Positions 52,198 to 61,657 of a stretch of DNA of 64,000 nucleotides are shown piece by piece. The stretch is from Paenibacillus mendelii (GTDB lineage: Bacteria; Bacillota; Bacilli; Paenibacillales; Paenibacillaceae), in contig NZ_JANHOF010000005.1 of NCBI RefSeq assembly GCF_024498075.1, positions 1 through 64,000 of the forward strand, in the 5' to 3' direction. The notes under the pieces were generated by a model. The model had not been told where the DNA came from. It worked only from the letters and a program-made list of their open reading frames with translations, and searched no databases. Numbering within the stretch: position 1 is the stretch's first letter; each line of letters begins with the position of its first letter. The translations under genes and the position numbers were made by a program.

Positions 52198-52776
52198 GCT
52201 CCCCCAGACTCCCCTTCCCCGTTCTTCTTCGCCATTATCCCGTAGTGGTCGACCGCGAAACCGAACAGCACTTTCAGCATAAAGAGCAGACCGATCGTCA
52301 GCATATGCGGCTGAATGCCGGGCAGCAGCGGCATGACGCCGATGCCGGCCGCGAGCAGCAAGGCCGCGACCGTCAGTTGGGAGTGCTTGCCGATGAGCGC
52401 ATTGACCAGAAACGCCCCGCAGATCGTATAAGCCCATATGCCGACCGAATACCGGATGTCGGTCTGCAGCAAAAGCGCAATCGCGATAATATGGACGTGC
52501 ACGGCAATGAAGACGATGCGGTTGGTCTTGCGCGCCGCGTAGAAGTTGCTGGTGGAAGCGGTGAAGTTGGCGATGCAGCCGGCGAAGATGTCGAAAACGA
52601 GCAGCAGCGCCGTCAGGCCGCGCCATAGCGGCAGCCGTTCGCCAAGCTCGGGAAAAAGCGAGATACAGCGCCGCGGTCAGCCCTCCCCCAAAAAGCAGGA
52701 TGGCGGCAATGGCCCCGGCCGCTTGTCGTTCTCCGAAAACATCATGCAGAAATGAAGGGATCCGTATCGATTTCAT
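52194..52776 (-). pseudogene. Multi-pass membrane protein with a one-base frameshift
   Basis: The gene starts at 52776 with MKSIRIPSFLHDVFGERQAA and a first helix (AGAIAAILLFGGGLTAALYL). At the five-A run 52653-52657 one base is extra. Removing it restores LAFPELGERLPLWRGLTALL, IFAGCIANFTASTSNFYAAR, then helices VHIIAIALLLQTDIRYSVG and TICGAFLVNALIGKHSQLT, and a tail KKNGEGESGGA ending at 52194. About 190 residues and five to six helices result. The family was not recognised. It is translationally coupled to the GNAT gene and divergent from a TetR regulator that probably controls both. Confidence 0.65.
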
Positions 52777-52804
52777 GTTGCTGCACTCCCGTCGCTTAAT
52801 TTTG

Positions 52805-52826
52805 TAGTATATGTATCAATATACTA
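52805..52826. promoter_or_regulatory. TetR operator candidate
   Basis: TAGTATAT and ATATACTA form a perfect inverted repeat with a 6-base centre in the divergent region, 29 bases upstream of the membrane protein start. It is well placed for repression by the TetR-family protein encoded on the other side. Confidence 0.5.
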
Positions 52827-52928
52827 TAAAATTATTATAACTATGGAAACGTCGGGAATTCAATAGTTTTGTATTAGTTTTATTGATTCACTCCATAACT
52901 TCAGTTAAACTACAAGCGAGGTGAGGAA

Positions 52929-53558
52929 ATGAACGGTTTCGAGCGAAGAAAGCGGAATAAAACGGAGCAAATCTTCGACGTCGCTTTTCGAATGTTTTCG
53001 CAATACGGTTTTTCGAAAGTCAGCGTGAACGAGATCGCGGAGCAAGCGAACGTGTCTCCCGCCACCATTTACAATTACTTCGGCACGAAAGAACGGCTGT
53101 ATATCGACATGCTGAGACATTGGATGGACAAGCAGCTGGCACGATACGAGGCGATTCTTCTGGATTCTGTGCTGTCCTTCCCCGAGAAGACCAAGCGGAT
53201 CATGCTGCTGGAAGCCGGGAACGTGAAGTTTCTGTCGGACGAGCTCGGTCAAGTTCCGCATTCGGAGCAGGGGAGGCTGGCCGGCATGATGGAGCGTTAC
53301 GCGGAGGAGAAGGTGGGGGCGTTCTTCCGGCACTATGTGGCGCTTGGCAAGCGGGAGGGCTATGTCCGCGAGGAATTACCGGATGAGGTTGCGGCGATCT
53401 ACTTCACGATGTACAAAAACGAACTGGAACGGTTATGGAGCGCGGATGGATCCGGCCGGTCGGATCGGCATATCGAGCGACTGATGGAGCTGTTTTTCTA
53501 CGGTCTAGTCGGCCAAAGCAAGGATGGAGATGGCGGCGAGCGCAGTTCAGACGATTGA
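52929..53558 (+). CDS. TetR/AcrR-family transcriptional regulator
   Basis: This 209-residue regulator has the N-terminal TetR helix-turn-helix at about 12-58 (TEQIFDVAFRMFSQYGFSKV, VNEIAEQANVSPATIYNYFG). The remaining all-helical domain binds an unknown ligand and makes the dimer. GAGGTGAGGAA precedes the ATG. It is divergent from the membrane protein/GNAT pair across a 150-base region with a palindromic operator candidate, so it most likely represses that pair and itself. Confidence 0.9.
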   Translation: MNGFERRKRNKTEQIFDVAFRMFSQYGFSKVSVNEIAEQANVSPATIYNYFGTKERLYIDMLRHWMDKQLARYEAILLDSVLSFPEKTKRIMLLEAGNVKFLSDELGQVPHSEQGRLAGMMERYAEEKVGAFFRHYVALGKREGYVREELPDEVAAIYFTMYKNELERLWSADGSGRSDRHIERLMELFFYGLVGQSKDGDGGERSSDD

Positions 53559-54095
53559 ATCGCAGCGTCGAAGTGTCGGGAAGAAGGAGTTTATTTCATC
53601 CTACCGCCAGCTGCTGTAAACATGGCTCATAGACTTGTCATAAAGGCTCCGCGTTGTCGAATCGAAGTTTTGGCCCGATTTCTGCGAATAGAGGGCAAAT
53701 AACGGATCGTCGGTCCACAAGCGAGCGCAAACCGGGCCGATTGGAGAAAATAACGGCTCCTGGGTCCGCATGCCAGGGCAAGCTAACCCAAGAGCCGTCG
53801 ATGTTAGCGTCGCTTGGTCGTTTCAGATTCGTCTTCGTTTGAAGAAGAGGACGAAACGCGAAGAAGGACGATCAATTTTATCACCGCGTTCACTTCCAGA
53901 ACGGCAGGCGGATGTACGCGGGCATTCGCGTCGACCGGAACGTCCTGACGCACCGGGCGTATGACGTGGACGGGTGAACGAATTCGAGATCCGGTATTGA
54001 AGGATGAAGCATGGGAAGCGTTCGCCGCCGTCGCGAAGCGTTCGCGGACGGCGGCGCCGAGACTGCCGGGCGGGAATCGGACAAGGCGAGCGCGG
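53559..54095. other. Gene-free stretch with imperfect repeats and a hairpin
   Basis: No intact gene is seen. Two 26-base units at 53697-53722 and 53748-53773 share 21 bases (AAATAACGG...TC...GGTCC). The second leads into a stem CGGCTCCTGGGT / ACCCAAGAGCCG (53754-53797, one mismatch) that may terminate the TetR transcript. Between about 53885 and 53977 a short sense-like stretch (NGRRMYAGIRVDRNVLTHRA) could be a decayed gene tail, but it was not identified. Confidence 0.45.
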
Positions 54096-55613
54096 TTAAA
54101 CCGACCGATGGTTCCCAAGCAGAACGACGGGCACCAGCATAACCGTATTCCGTCCGTCCAGGGTCAGCTCGACGACGAAGCGATTCGTCCCCAGCGGACT
54201 GGCAAGCGAGACTTCGAACGAAATGTCCCGGGTCGTGTCCGGATAGATGGCGGAGAATAGCTTCGCCGTTCCCGCCGGTGATAGGTTGAAGCCGTCGGGA
54301 CCGTACCAGCGGATGTTGAGAATATCCGATATTTTATAATGGTTGTGGACGATCAGGCGGATCGTCTTCGGTTCTCCCGCATGGATGACAGCGCCTTCCT
54401 CGCCGTAATCCACAACGACCTCGAAGAAGTCGAACCGGAATGCGGTGCCTGACGACCCGGCATAGATCGATTGGAACTTGCCTTCATGGTCATACAATAA
54501 CTCTGCGTGCATGTCCGCCAATTGCGTCGGCTCGTCCGACAGAATTAGCGGGCTCGTTTTTCCGGCGATCACCCGCTTAGCTACGACCGTGACCCGATCC
54601 GTTAATTGATGGATATCGGCTGGCAGCTGATCCCCGTAAACCCCCAGCTCCCCCAGATTCAAACAAGCCGTCTTGATGCCAGCGCCGATCGGCGTAATCC
54701 AGCGCTTAGGTATGGCCTCCAGACCGTACATGATACCGAACAGCGCCCCCAAGGTTGCGGCCGTACAGTCCGTGTCTTCCCCGCAATTGACCGCCGTGCA
54801 AAGCGTCTTGTCGAAATCGCCCTCCCCGTACAGCAGGCCGAGAATAACGATCCCAAGATTGGAAGGCGCATCCCAGCCTGGAATGCCGTCCTTAAACCCT
54901 TTCTCCTCGTCCTCCAGGGAAATGCCCGCCCATACGGCATACTTGCCCCGGTGATGGCGAAGCAGATCGTCCCGCGCCTCTTCCCAGGTCAGGCCTTGGC
55001 GGAAGGATTGAATCACATGCCGGATCGCAAGCGCGACGCCGCAATCTTCCGGAATATAGGACAGGCCTATCGCAATGAGCGTTTCGATATTCCGCTCGAC
55101 GAAGGCGGCGCTCTCCAGCGCGGCACAGAACACCTCCGCATAGACGCCTTCCCCGTTGCCATGATCGATGATGGCGTCCTGGTATGCATAACGTGCGGCC
55201 AGCTCGGGATAACCTGGTGCGATACAAGCCCATATCTCGGAACGGATGAACGCGCCGTTGCTATGCTTGAACACGTTATTGGCCGTACCGCTCAGCGGTG
55301 GCAGCAGACCTGCGCGCATATTCACCTTGGCGATGCCGTATTCAGCCCAGTGGGGCGTGACATAGTGCAGCCAATACTCGCCTAGCAGCCGCGCGTTCAA
55401 GTCGATGCCCTTCTCTTCGAGAGCGATCAGCCACAGCAGCTGGATATCGAGATCATCGTTCGGCACGGGGCTGCCGTCGAGCTCCTGCGTGTAGAACGAA
55501 ACGCGGTTGATCTGCCGCATGAACTCAAAAGGAGCGCCGAGCGTTCCGCCAATATTTTTCCCCATCCAACAGCCAAGCACCTTATTTCGGTATTCGGTTT
55601 CGTTTAGTATCAT
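54096..55613 (-). CDS. ADP-ribosylglycohydrolase family protein with C-terminal beta domain
   Basis: This protein is 505 residues from the ATG at 55613, for which AGAGG lies nine bases upstream. An ATG at 55622 is also in frame. The ADP-ribosylglycohydrolase fold (about 1-340) shows the di-magnesium motifs: VPNDDLDIQLLWLIALEE near the N-terminus and AVNCGEDTDCTAATLGALFG near residue 285. Family members cleave ADP-ribose linkages, and related proteins in carbohydrate clusters act on other glycosides. Residues about 345-505 form an additional beta-rich region (FRFDFFEVVVDYGEEGAVIH, NRFVVELTLDG) not part of the core. No signal peptide is visible. It is divergent from the regulator at 55900. Confidence 0.85.
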   Translation of the reverse strand: MILNETEYRNKVLGCWMGKNIGGTLGAPFEFMRQINRVSFYTQELDGSPVPNDDLDIQLLWLIALEEKGIDLNARLLGEYWLHYVTPHWAEYGIAKVNMRAGLLPPLSGTANNVFKHSNGAFIRSEIWACIAPGYPELAARYAYQDAIIDHGNGEGVYAEVFCAALESAAFVERNIETLIAIGLSYIPEDCGVALAIRHVIQSFRQGLTWEEARDDLLRHHRGKYAVWAGISLEDEEKGFKDGIPGWDAPSNLGIVILGLLYGEGDFDKTLCTAVNCGEDTDCTAATLGALFGIMYGLEAIPKRWITPIGAGIKTACLNLGELGVYGDQLPADIHQLTDRVTVVAKRVIAGKTSPLILSDEPTQLADMHAELLYDHEGKFQSIYAGSSGTAFRFDFFEVVVDYGEEGAVIHAGEPKTIRLIVHNHYKISDILNIRWYGPDGFNLSPAGTAKLFSAIYPDTTRDISFEVSLASPLGTNRFVVELTLDGRNTVMLVPVVLLGNHRSV

Positions 55614-55899
55614 GTCTGTCATCCTCTCTGCAAAAAACGTTCCACCCGATTATAGCACCGGTATTTCGTTTGGAAATATCGATATTTTCGCCTGTTTGTA
55701 TCGGAAAATGAAGAAGTTTTCGTTCGGCGGTATGCCGAGCCGTGAATAGGAAGGAGTTCAGCGAAAATTTGTCGAAAAGGGACACAAACGCCGAGAACCT
55801 ATTCGGCAAAATGAACCGGTACGGAAGCGGCCGTTGACGGGATTGCAACCGATACACAAACACAATAAACTTCCCTAATTCGACAAGGCGGTGATTGCG

Positions 55900-57261
55900 G
55901 TGTATAACATGCTGATTGTAGACGACGAAGAGGAAATCCGCAGAGGATTGGAAGCCTACGATTGGGAGAGGGTGGGCATTCGCGTGGCCGGGAGCTGCGA
56001 GAACGGCTTGACGGCTTGCCAACGATTGTTCAGCGAACCGGCGGATATTTTGCTCACTGATATCCGCATGCCCTTCATGGACGGATTCGAGCTGATTCAT
56101 CAGATCGTTCAACGGTTTCCCTATATGAAAATCGTCATCCTGACAGGCTACAATGATTTTCAGTATGCCCGTCAAGGGATTCGGTACGGCGTCTCCGATT
56201 ACTTGCTGAAGCCGGTAAGCAGAGCGGACATCGACGAGGCGTTCGGGCGGATCGTACGGGAGCTGGACGACAAGCGGCTGATCGAGATCCGGACGGCGGC
56301 TCTGGAGCGGAAGGCGAAGCTTTCCGCGCACTTCCTGCGCCAGCGCTTCCTGCAGCGGCTTCTCTTCCAGCGCTTGTCGCAGGATGAGATCGAGGAAGGC
56401 TGCTCAGAGAGTGAGATGATGTTGGAGGGAGGACGATATGCCGTCTGGATGCTTCGGATCGACCGAAGGGAGGAACAGTCCCGTTATTATTCGGATCGGG
56501 AATGGGACTTGATCCTGTTCGCGCTAGGCAATATTTTGACCGAGATGTGGGACGGAGTGGGGCACGGCTATCATTGGATCGATCGGGCGACGGGAAGATG
56601 CAGTCTGCTGTGCGCCGGCGGCGGTCTTCTGGATGATTCGGAAGTGGGAACGTCGATGAAGGCGGACAAGGCGGCTGCAATTGCCAATAATCTAAAGCGC
56701 TTTCAAGGCCTGATTATGTCTACAGTGTCGTACGGTATCGGTCCCGTCGTTCGCGACCTCTCGCAGATCCATCTATCCGGCCGTGCCGTTGCTGACGCTT
56801 TGAACGCCAACTTGGGCAAGGGCGCCGCACTTGTCGCGCCGGATCTGTCTCCCGGGCAAGAGGCCGAGTTCGCGCGGACAGCCGACAATGGATACGGAAT
56901 TCCTGCGAGAGAGGCAGCCTCCGCTGGCATGATTGAAGAAGCGAAGCGATTTATCGACGCCAATTTCGAAAGGTCGATTTCGCTGCAGGACGTGGCGGAG
57001 CATATTCATTGCAATCCCAACTATCTGAGCTCGTTGTTCCGCAAGACGACGGGTAAAAACTATATCCACTATTTAACGGCCCGCAGGATGGAGCAGGCGG
57101 TCATGCTGCTGCGGCATACCTCCTTCAAGGTCTATGAAATATCAGAGATGGTCGGATATTCCACGCCCGCTTACTTCGTCGATCTGTTCCGCAAGCACAA
57201 CGGTCATACGCCGCATGAATTCCGATCCTTGCACGGAAATGCCGGGGAGGGGGAGCATTGA
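55900..57261 (+). CDS. Response regulator with AraC-type output, YesN type
   Basis: This 453-residue regulator starts at GTG 55900, six bases after AAGGCGGTG. A GTG at 55891 is also in frame. Receiver domain 1-125 has DDE at 8-10, phospho-acceptor Asp54 in ILLTDIRMPF and Lys104 in DYLLKPV. A linker of about 200 residues follows, then AraC helix-turn-helices at about 345-445 (ISLQDVAEHIHCNPNYLSSLF, VYEISEMVGYSTPAYFVDLF). It overlaps the next gene, a YesM-type kinase, by 4 bases and lies upstream of a CUT1 importer it probably controls. Confidence 0.92.
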   Translation: MYNMLIVDDEEEIRRGLEAYDWERVGIRVAGSCENGLTACQRLFSEPADILLTDIRMPFMDGFELIHQIVQRFPYMKIVILTGYNDFQYARQGIRYGVSDYLLKPVSRADIDEAFGRIVRELDDKRLIEIRTAALERKAKLSAHFLRQRFLQRLLFQRLSQDEIEEGCSESEMMLEGGRYAVWMLRIDRREEQSRYYSDREWDLILFALGNILTEMWDGVGHGYHWIDRATGRCSLLCAGGGLLDDSEVGTSMKADKAAAIANNLKRFQGLIMSTVSYGIGPVVRDLSQIHLSGRAVADALNANLGKGAALVAPDLSPGQEAEFARTADNGYGIPAREAASAGMIEEAKRFIDANFERSISLQDVAEHIHCNPNYLSSLFRKTTGKNYIHYLTARRMEQAVMLLRHTSFKVYEISEMVGYSTPAYFVDLFRKHNGHTPHEFRSLHGNAGEGEH

Positions 57262-60098
57262 ATTGGACCCATCGGAAACGGATCATCGCAGCCTCCATCG
57301 GACTGTCGCTGTGCACCCAGATCGTGCTGGTCGCCATGGGGATTCTGGGGGCGGAACGAATGGACCGCGATATCGACGCTCAAGCAAGGGCCAAGCTGCT
57401 CGATTCCGCCAGCCATAATGTCGCGACCTATTTCAGCCAGTTGGCCTCCATGCTCAGCTTCCTGCAGTCTGGGGAGCTGGCTGACTACGTCGGTTCCTAC
57501 TTAGGTTTCAAGGATGCCGAGTTTGTCGCCCGGCAGACAGATAGAGCGAATGCCGTCCTGGGTCAAATACGGTTATCCGATAGTCTTGTCGATGAGATCT
57601 ATATTTTGGGCAACTTCTCGTTTCAGAAGAGTGTCGTCATACGCGCAGGCCAGGACCGGATGTCAGAGGAAACCGCGCCGTCGATCGACGATCTGACCTC
57701 ATCCAACCTGCTCCCGATCCTGCAGTATACGAGAAATCGCCCAGTCGTATTCGCCGCCGGGGAGCTGACCGGCCGACTACGGAGTTCCCCGGCGATGTCG
57801 CCCCGTCAGGTGGAGGACATCCGCAAGCTGGCACAAGCGCTGGAGGGGCGTGTCATTCTGAACGGAGGCGTCTTCGAGAGCAATCCGAGATCGTTCATCG
57901 TGATCATGGTCTTGAAGGAGAACCTGCTCGGCTCGCTGGTTCATGCTGATTCATATGCCTCGTTCGCGTTAACGGATCACGACGGGCGGAGCATCGGCCG
58001 AACGCCGCTGCTAGCTGGGGACGACGTCATTCAACAGGAGAAAACGATCGACGCTTCCGGCATGAAGCTGGCCATGTACACGCAGAGAAGAGCGGAGACG
58101 GAGTCGAACAAAGAAAGATTCTTGCTGAACTATTTGATCTTCTTTCTTGTGGTCACGATCATGACCTTCGTCATCACCTTCCTCTATTCGCATTATCTGA
58201 TCTTGCCGTTTCGTAAGCTGTCGCACCGGATGACGAAGCAGCATCTGCTGTTTCCGCTGCAATATTTGCGCAAGCACGACGGGGGAAAGCATCGTCTGCC
58301 ACCCCTTTCCCTTCGGAAAAAACTGGTAGTACTATTTTTCGCTGCCGTATGCATTCCGGCTGTTTCTTCCGGTTTTGCTTATCATCAATTTCTGCATGCC
58401 TTCGCCGTGCAGCAGATGAAACCGGCGGTCAAACAATATGCCGACCAGGTTGGGCTGAATATTCGCCGGCAGGCGGTCATCTATGAGGATCTGATTCGGA
58501 AATTATCGTTGAATCAAACGTTCATCCAACAATTGAACAACGAGAGTCTGGGTTCGGTGTCCGGGTCTCCGCAAGCGCCGGACATTTCCTTTCTTCAGTA
58601 TTCGGGCATCAACGATTCCTCGTACTTTGTCCTGTACAATTTGCTTGGCACGCGCATCTACTCCAATCAAAATTCCGAGTCCTTCAATTATCTCTCGCTG
58701 GACGGCCCGACGAGAGAGCGGATCGACCGCGCCGGGCGGGCGGTATGGCTCTCGAATGGGAGAGATCTCTACAATCAGCAGACGGTCTCACTCGTCAAGG
58801 CCGTGTTCGACAACCGTGCTCCGGCATCACGCACGGTCGGCTACATCCAGATCGTCTTTGCTCAATCGGCTTTTCAGTCGAGCTTACCGCAGGACGACGT
58901 GTATACGGCGACCTTGGATGCAGGCGGGAACCAGCTTTTTCAGAACGATGCGTTCAGAAAGATGGCGGCGGGAGAGCCGTCGGTATGGGAAGGGCTCGTG
59001 CCGGATGCACAGCAATACGCCGAGGTGAACGGGGTTCGCGGCGTGGCGCTCGTTAACGTGGACCGGGAATGGAACTGGCGTACCTATTTCATGGAGTCCA
59101 CGGATGCGGTGGATGCGAAACAGCGAGCGTTGATCTTCCGCTACGCGAGCGTCATTATCGCAAGCGTGGCGCTCGCGATGCTGCTCGCATATGGGCTGTC
59201 GAGATGGCTGCTTCGCTCGCTGGAGCATCTGAAGCTGGCGATGGAGCATCAAATCGAGGAAGTGAAGATGGACCGTGAAATCCGGTACGGGGGGAAGGGC
59301 AGGGACGAGATCGGTGAGCTGATCGACAATTACAATCGGATGCTGGCGCGGATTAATGGACTGATGGAGGAAAATATCCGCATTGCGGAGGAAAACAGTC
59401 TCAGCCGGATGAAACAGCAAGAGCTGCTCTCGCTCAACATGCAAGCCGAGCTGAATATGCTGCAGCTGCAAATCAATCCCCATTTTCTGTACAACACACT
59501 GCAGAGCATCGGCATGCGCTCAAGCGGTTCGGGGGACGAAGAAGCGAGCTTCATGTTATATGCACTGGCCGATCTGTTTCGTTACAGCATCGGACAGGAG
59601 GGCCATTACGTGACGCTGGCGGAAGAGATCCGGCATACGCGAAACTATATCGCTATTCAGGAATTCCGCTTCAAAAATAAATTCACGGTCGAATGGAACG
59701 TCTCCGAGGCCGCGCTTCAGTGCCGGACGATCAAATTCATTCTCCAGCCCTTAGTCGAGAACGCGATTACGCACGGATTTCTGAATTCGATCCGCAGCGG
59801 AACGGTCTGGATCGACGCTTCGCTCAGCGAAGGGGAGTTGTTGCTCACGGTGAGAGACAACGGCATGGGCATCGAGGCGCAGCGGTTGGACGCGATCACG
59901 GAGCAATGGGAGCGCAGCCGGCCCGCTGACAGGGAAACGGCGGACGCGGGCGGCGGTACCGGCATCGGGCTAAGCAACGTATTCCATCGGCTAAGACTGC
60001 TCTATGACGGGGCATCCCGGATGAAAATCGAGAGCGAATGGTTCGAAGGGACGGCAATCCGGCTGACGATTCCGCAAACGAATCCGCAGAATGAATGA
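57258..60098 (+). CDS. Double-sensor YesM-type histidine kinase
   Basis: This is a 946-residue kinase, against about 580-600 for the family. Segments: TM1 at about 9-31, first extracellular sensor about 32-288, TM2 about 289-310, a short cytoplasmic stretch, TM3 about 354-375, second extracellular sensor about 376-628, TM4 about 629-648, HAMP about 650-705, His_kinase domain with His742 in INPHFLYNTLQSI, and HATPase with N-box PLVENAITHG, DNGMGIE and GGGTGIGLSNV. The second half alone has the normal YesM architecture. The first 310 residues add another helix-Cache-helix module. It is coupled to the response regulator upstream and followed by a sugar importer. Confidence 0.9.
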   Translation: MNWTHRKRIIAASIGLSLCTQIVLVAMGILGAERMDRDIDAQARAKLLDSASHNVATYFSQLASMLSFLQSGELADYVGSYLGFKDAEFVARQTDRANAVLGQIRLSDSLVDEIYILGNFSFQKSVVIRAGQDRMSEETAPSIDDLTSSNLLPILQYTRNRPVVFAAGELTGRLRSSPAMSPRQVEDIRKLAQALEGRVILNGGVFESNPRSFIVIMVLKENLLGSLVHADSYASFALTDHDGRSIGRTPLLAGDDVIQQEKTIDASGMKLAMYTQRRAETESNKERFLLNYLIFFLVVTIMTFVITFLYSHYLILPFRKLSHRMTKQHLLFPLQYLRKHDGGKHRLPPLSLRKKLVVLFFAAVCIPAVSSGFAYHQFLHAFAVQQMKPAVKQYADQVGLNIRRQAVIYEDLIRKLSLNQTFIQQLNNESLGSVSGSPQAPDISFLQYSGINDSSYFVLYNLLGTRIYSNQNSESFNYLSLDGPTRERIDRAGRAVWLSNGRDLYNQQTVSLVKAVFDNRAPASRTVGYIQIVFAQSAFQSSLPQDDVYTATLDAGGNQLFQNDAFRKMAAGEPSVWEGLVPDAQQYAEVNGVRGVALVNVDREWNWRTYFMESTDAVDAKQRALIFRYASVIIASVALAMLLAYGLSRWLLRSLEHLKLAMEHQIEEVKMDREIRYGGKGRDEIGELIDNYNRMLARINGLMEENIRIAEENSLSRMKQQELLSLNMQAELNMLQLQINPHFLYNTLQSIGMRSSGSGDEEASFMLYALADLFRYSIGQEGHYVTLAEEIRHTRNYIAIQEFRFKNKFTVEWNVSEAALQCRTIKFILQPLVENAITHGFLNSIRSGTVWIDASLSEGELLLTVRDNGMGIEAQRLDAITEQWERSRPADRETADAGGGTGIGLSNVFHRLRLLYDGASRMKIESEWFEGTAIRLTIPQTNPQNE

Positions 60099-60221
60099 AA
60101 AAAACGATAGAAAACGGTGAATTTTCTCTCCTTGAGGGCCGGAGAGGCTCTTGTTACAGTTACATTAGGAATTGCGGCCGCAGTCCGGATCTACAACGAC
60201 CATTAGGGGGAGCACATAATC

Positions 60222-61628
60222 GTGTCCAAAAAACAAATGTATCCAATCGTGGCGATGCTGCTGGTATTCTCGCTGGCGATCGCCGGCTGCAGCGGCAATA
60301 ATGCCCCTGCGAATGATGCCGGTCCTGGTAAGGATGGCAAGGCATCTGAAGGAGGGACAACGGAGGCCGGGAAGAAAGTGACCATTCGGATTCATCTGGC
60401 TGAAGCGGAAATTTCGAAGGAACAAATCGAATCGTTCGAAGTCGAGCACCCGAACATCGACCTCGAGCGGGTTGATACCGATTTCAATAAATTGATGGGT
60501 CAGATTGCTGCGAACTCCGATACGACACCGGACATTTTCCGGTTAATGGGCGCCAGCGAGTTTCCGTTCTATGCCAGCCGGGGGCTGGCGCTGAATCTGC
60601 AGCCGTACTTTGACCGCAGTGAATATTTCAAAGCGGATGACTTGCTTGATACGACCAATATTTTCCGGTGGGATGGGCAGATGTCGGGCAAAGGCGATAT
60701 TTACGGATTTCCGAAAGACTGGTCGCCGGACTTCAATTTGTTCATCAACAAGAAGCTGTTCGAAGCGGCCGGTATCCCGATCCCGAGTGACAAGGAGCCG
60801 CTGACCTGGGAGCAGGTGAAAGAATACGCGGCGAAGATGACGGTCAAGGAAGGGGACAAGGTGATTCAGTGGGGCTTGTACGATCCGCTGGGCGGCGGAG
60901 TCGGCCTCAACCAGGATGTCATGCTTGCGCAGCTGGCATCTCTGGGTCAATCGCTGTATACCGCCGACAACAACGAAATCATGCTGGATTCGCCTGAGGC
61001 GAAGCGCATCATCCAATATTGGGTCGAGGCGGTGAAGGCTCCGGTCGGACCGAGCTCGCTGAATTCCGAAGCCGCCAATTTCATCGATCTGTTCTCACAG
61101 AACAAGCTCGGAATGATGGTCGCCGGCTATTGGTTTAGCGGCCTGCTGAGAAGCAACGAGCTGACGAATAGCCACCTTGACGATTTTATGATGCTTCCTG
61201 CGCCCGTGATGAGCGGGGGAACGCGCGTCGAAGCGACGCGCAGCGGTACGGGAGGCATCATCTACAGCAAGACCAAGCATCCGGAGGAAGCCTGGACTGT
61301 ATTCGAATGGTTCTACGGCGGCAAACCGGCGGACGAACGGGCGAAGAGCGGCTGGGGACTGCCCGGTTTCAAGTCGAAAGTCGAGCTCCTTCCGAGAGAA
61401 ACGAATTTCGACAAGCAAACCTACGGCGTCATTACGGACGATCTGAAGCAGCTCTCCACGCTTCCGTACAACCCGTATATTTCGGCTACAGCCTTCAGCA
61501 CGCTGCTCGACAAGTATATGACGCCCGTCTATTTCGACAAAGACACAGTAGATGGCGCAATTGAAAAAATCGCGAAAGAAGTCAAGATTCAAATTCGCGA
61601 GAACAAAGATATCGTCGGGGCAAAATGA
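60222..61628 (+). CDS. Sugar ABC transporter solute-binding lipoprotein (CUT1)
   Basis: This 468-residue lipoprotein starts at GTG 60222 with GGGGGAG nine bases upstream. The signal peptide ends in lipobox AIAGC, followed by an Asn/Ala/Gly-rich linker. MalE/UgpB-type blocks are visible: IESFEVEHPNIDLERVDTDF, MGQIAANSDTTPDIFRLMG, YGFPKDWSPDFNLFINKKLF and GGTRVEATRSGTGGIIYSK. It is the receptor of the importer formed with the two permeases downstream and lies 123 bases after the kinase gene, so the kinase/regulator pair likely controls it. The ligand is unknown. Confidence 0.92.
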   Translation: MSKKQMYPIVAMLLVFSLAIAGCSGNNAPANDAGPGKDGKASEGGTTEAGKKVTIRIHLAEAEISKEQIESFEVEHPNIDLERVDTDFNKLMGQIAANSDTTPDIFRLMGASEFPFYASRGLALNLQPYFDRSEYFKADDLLDTTNIFRWDGQMSGKGDIYGFPKDWSPDFNLFINKKLFEAAGIPIPSDKEPLTWEQVKEYAAKMTVKEGDKVIQWGLYDPLGGGVGLNQDVMLAQLASLGQSLYTADNNEIMLDSPEAKRIIQYWVEAVKAPVGPSSLNSEAANFIDLFSQNKLGMMVAGYWFSGLLRSNELTNSHLDDFMMLPAPVMSGGTRVEATRSGTGGIIYSKTKHPEEAWTVFEWFYGGKPADERAKSGWGLPGFKSKVELLPRETNFDKQTYGVITDDLKQLSTLPYNPYISATAFSTLLDKYMTPVYFDKDTVDGAIEKIAKEVKIQIRENKDIVGAK

Positions 61629-61657
61629 CGATGCAAGAGGAAGGATGACTGGCTCCA

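Noticed and set aside
51562-52776. 404-residue membrane-GNAT fusion protein
   Set aside because: Residues after the first helix are low-complexity Arg/His/Ala-rich out-of-frame sequence. A one-base correction restores two separate, overlapping genes.
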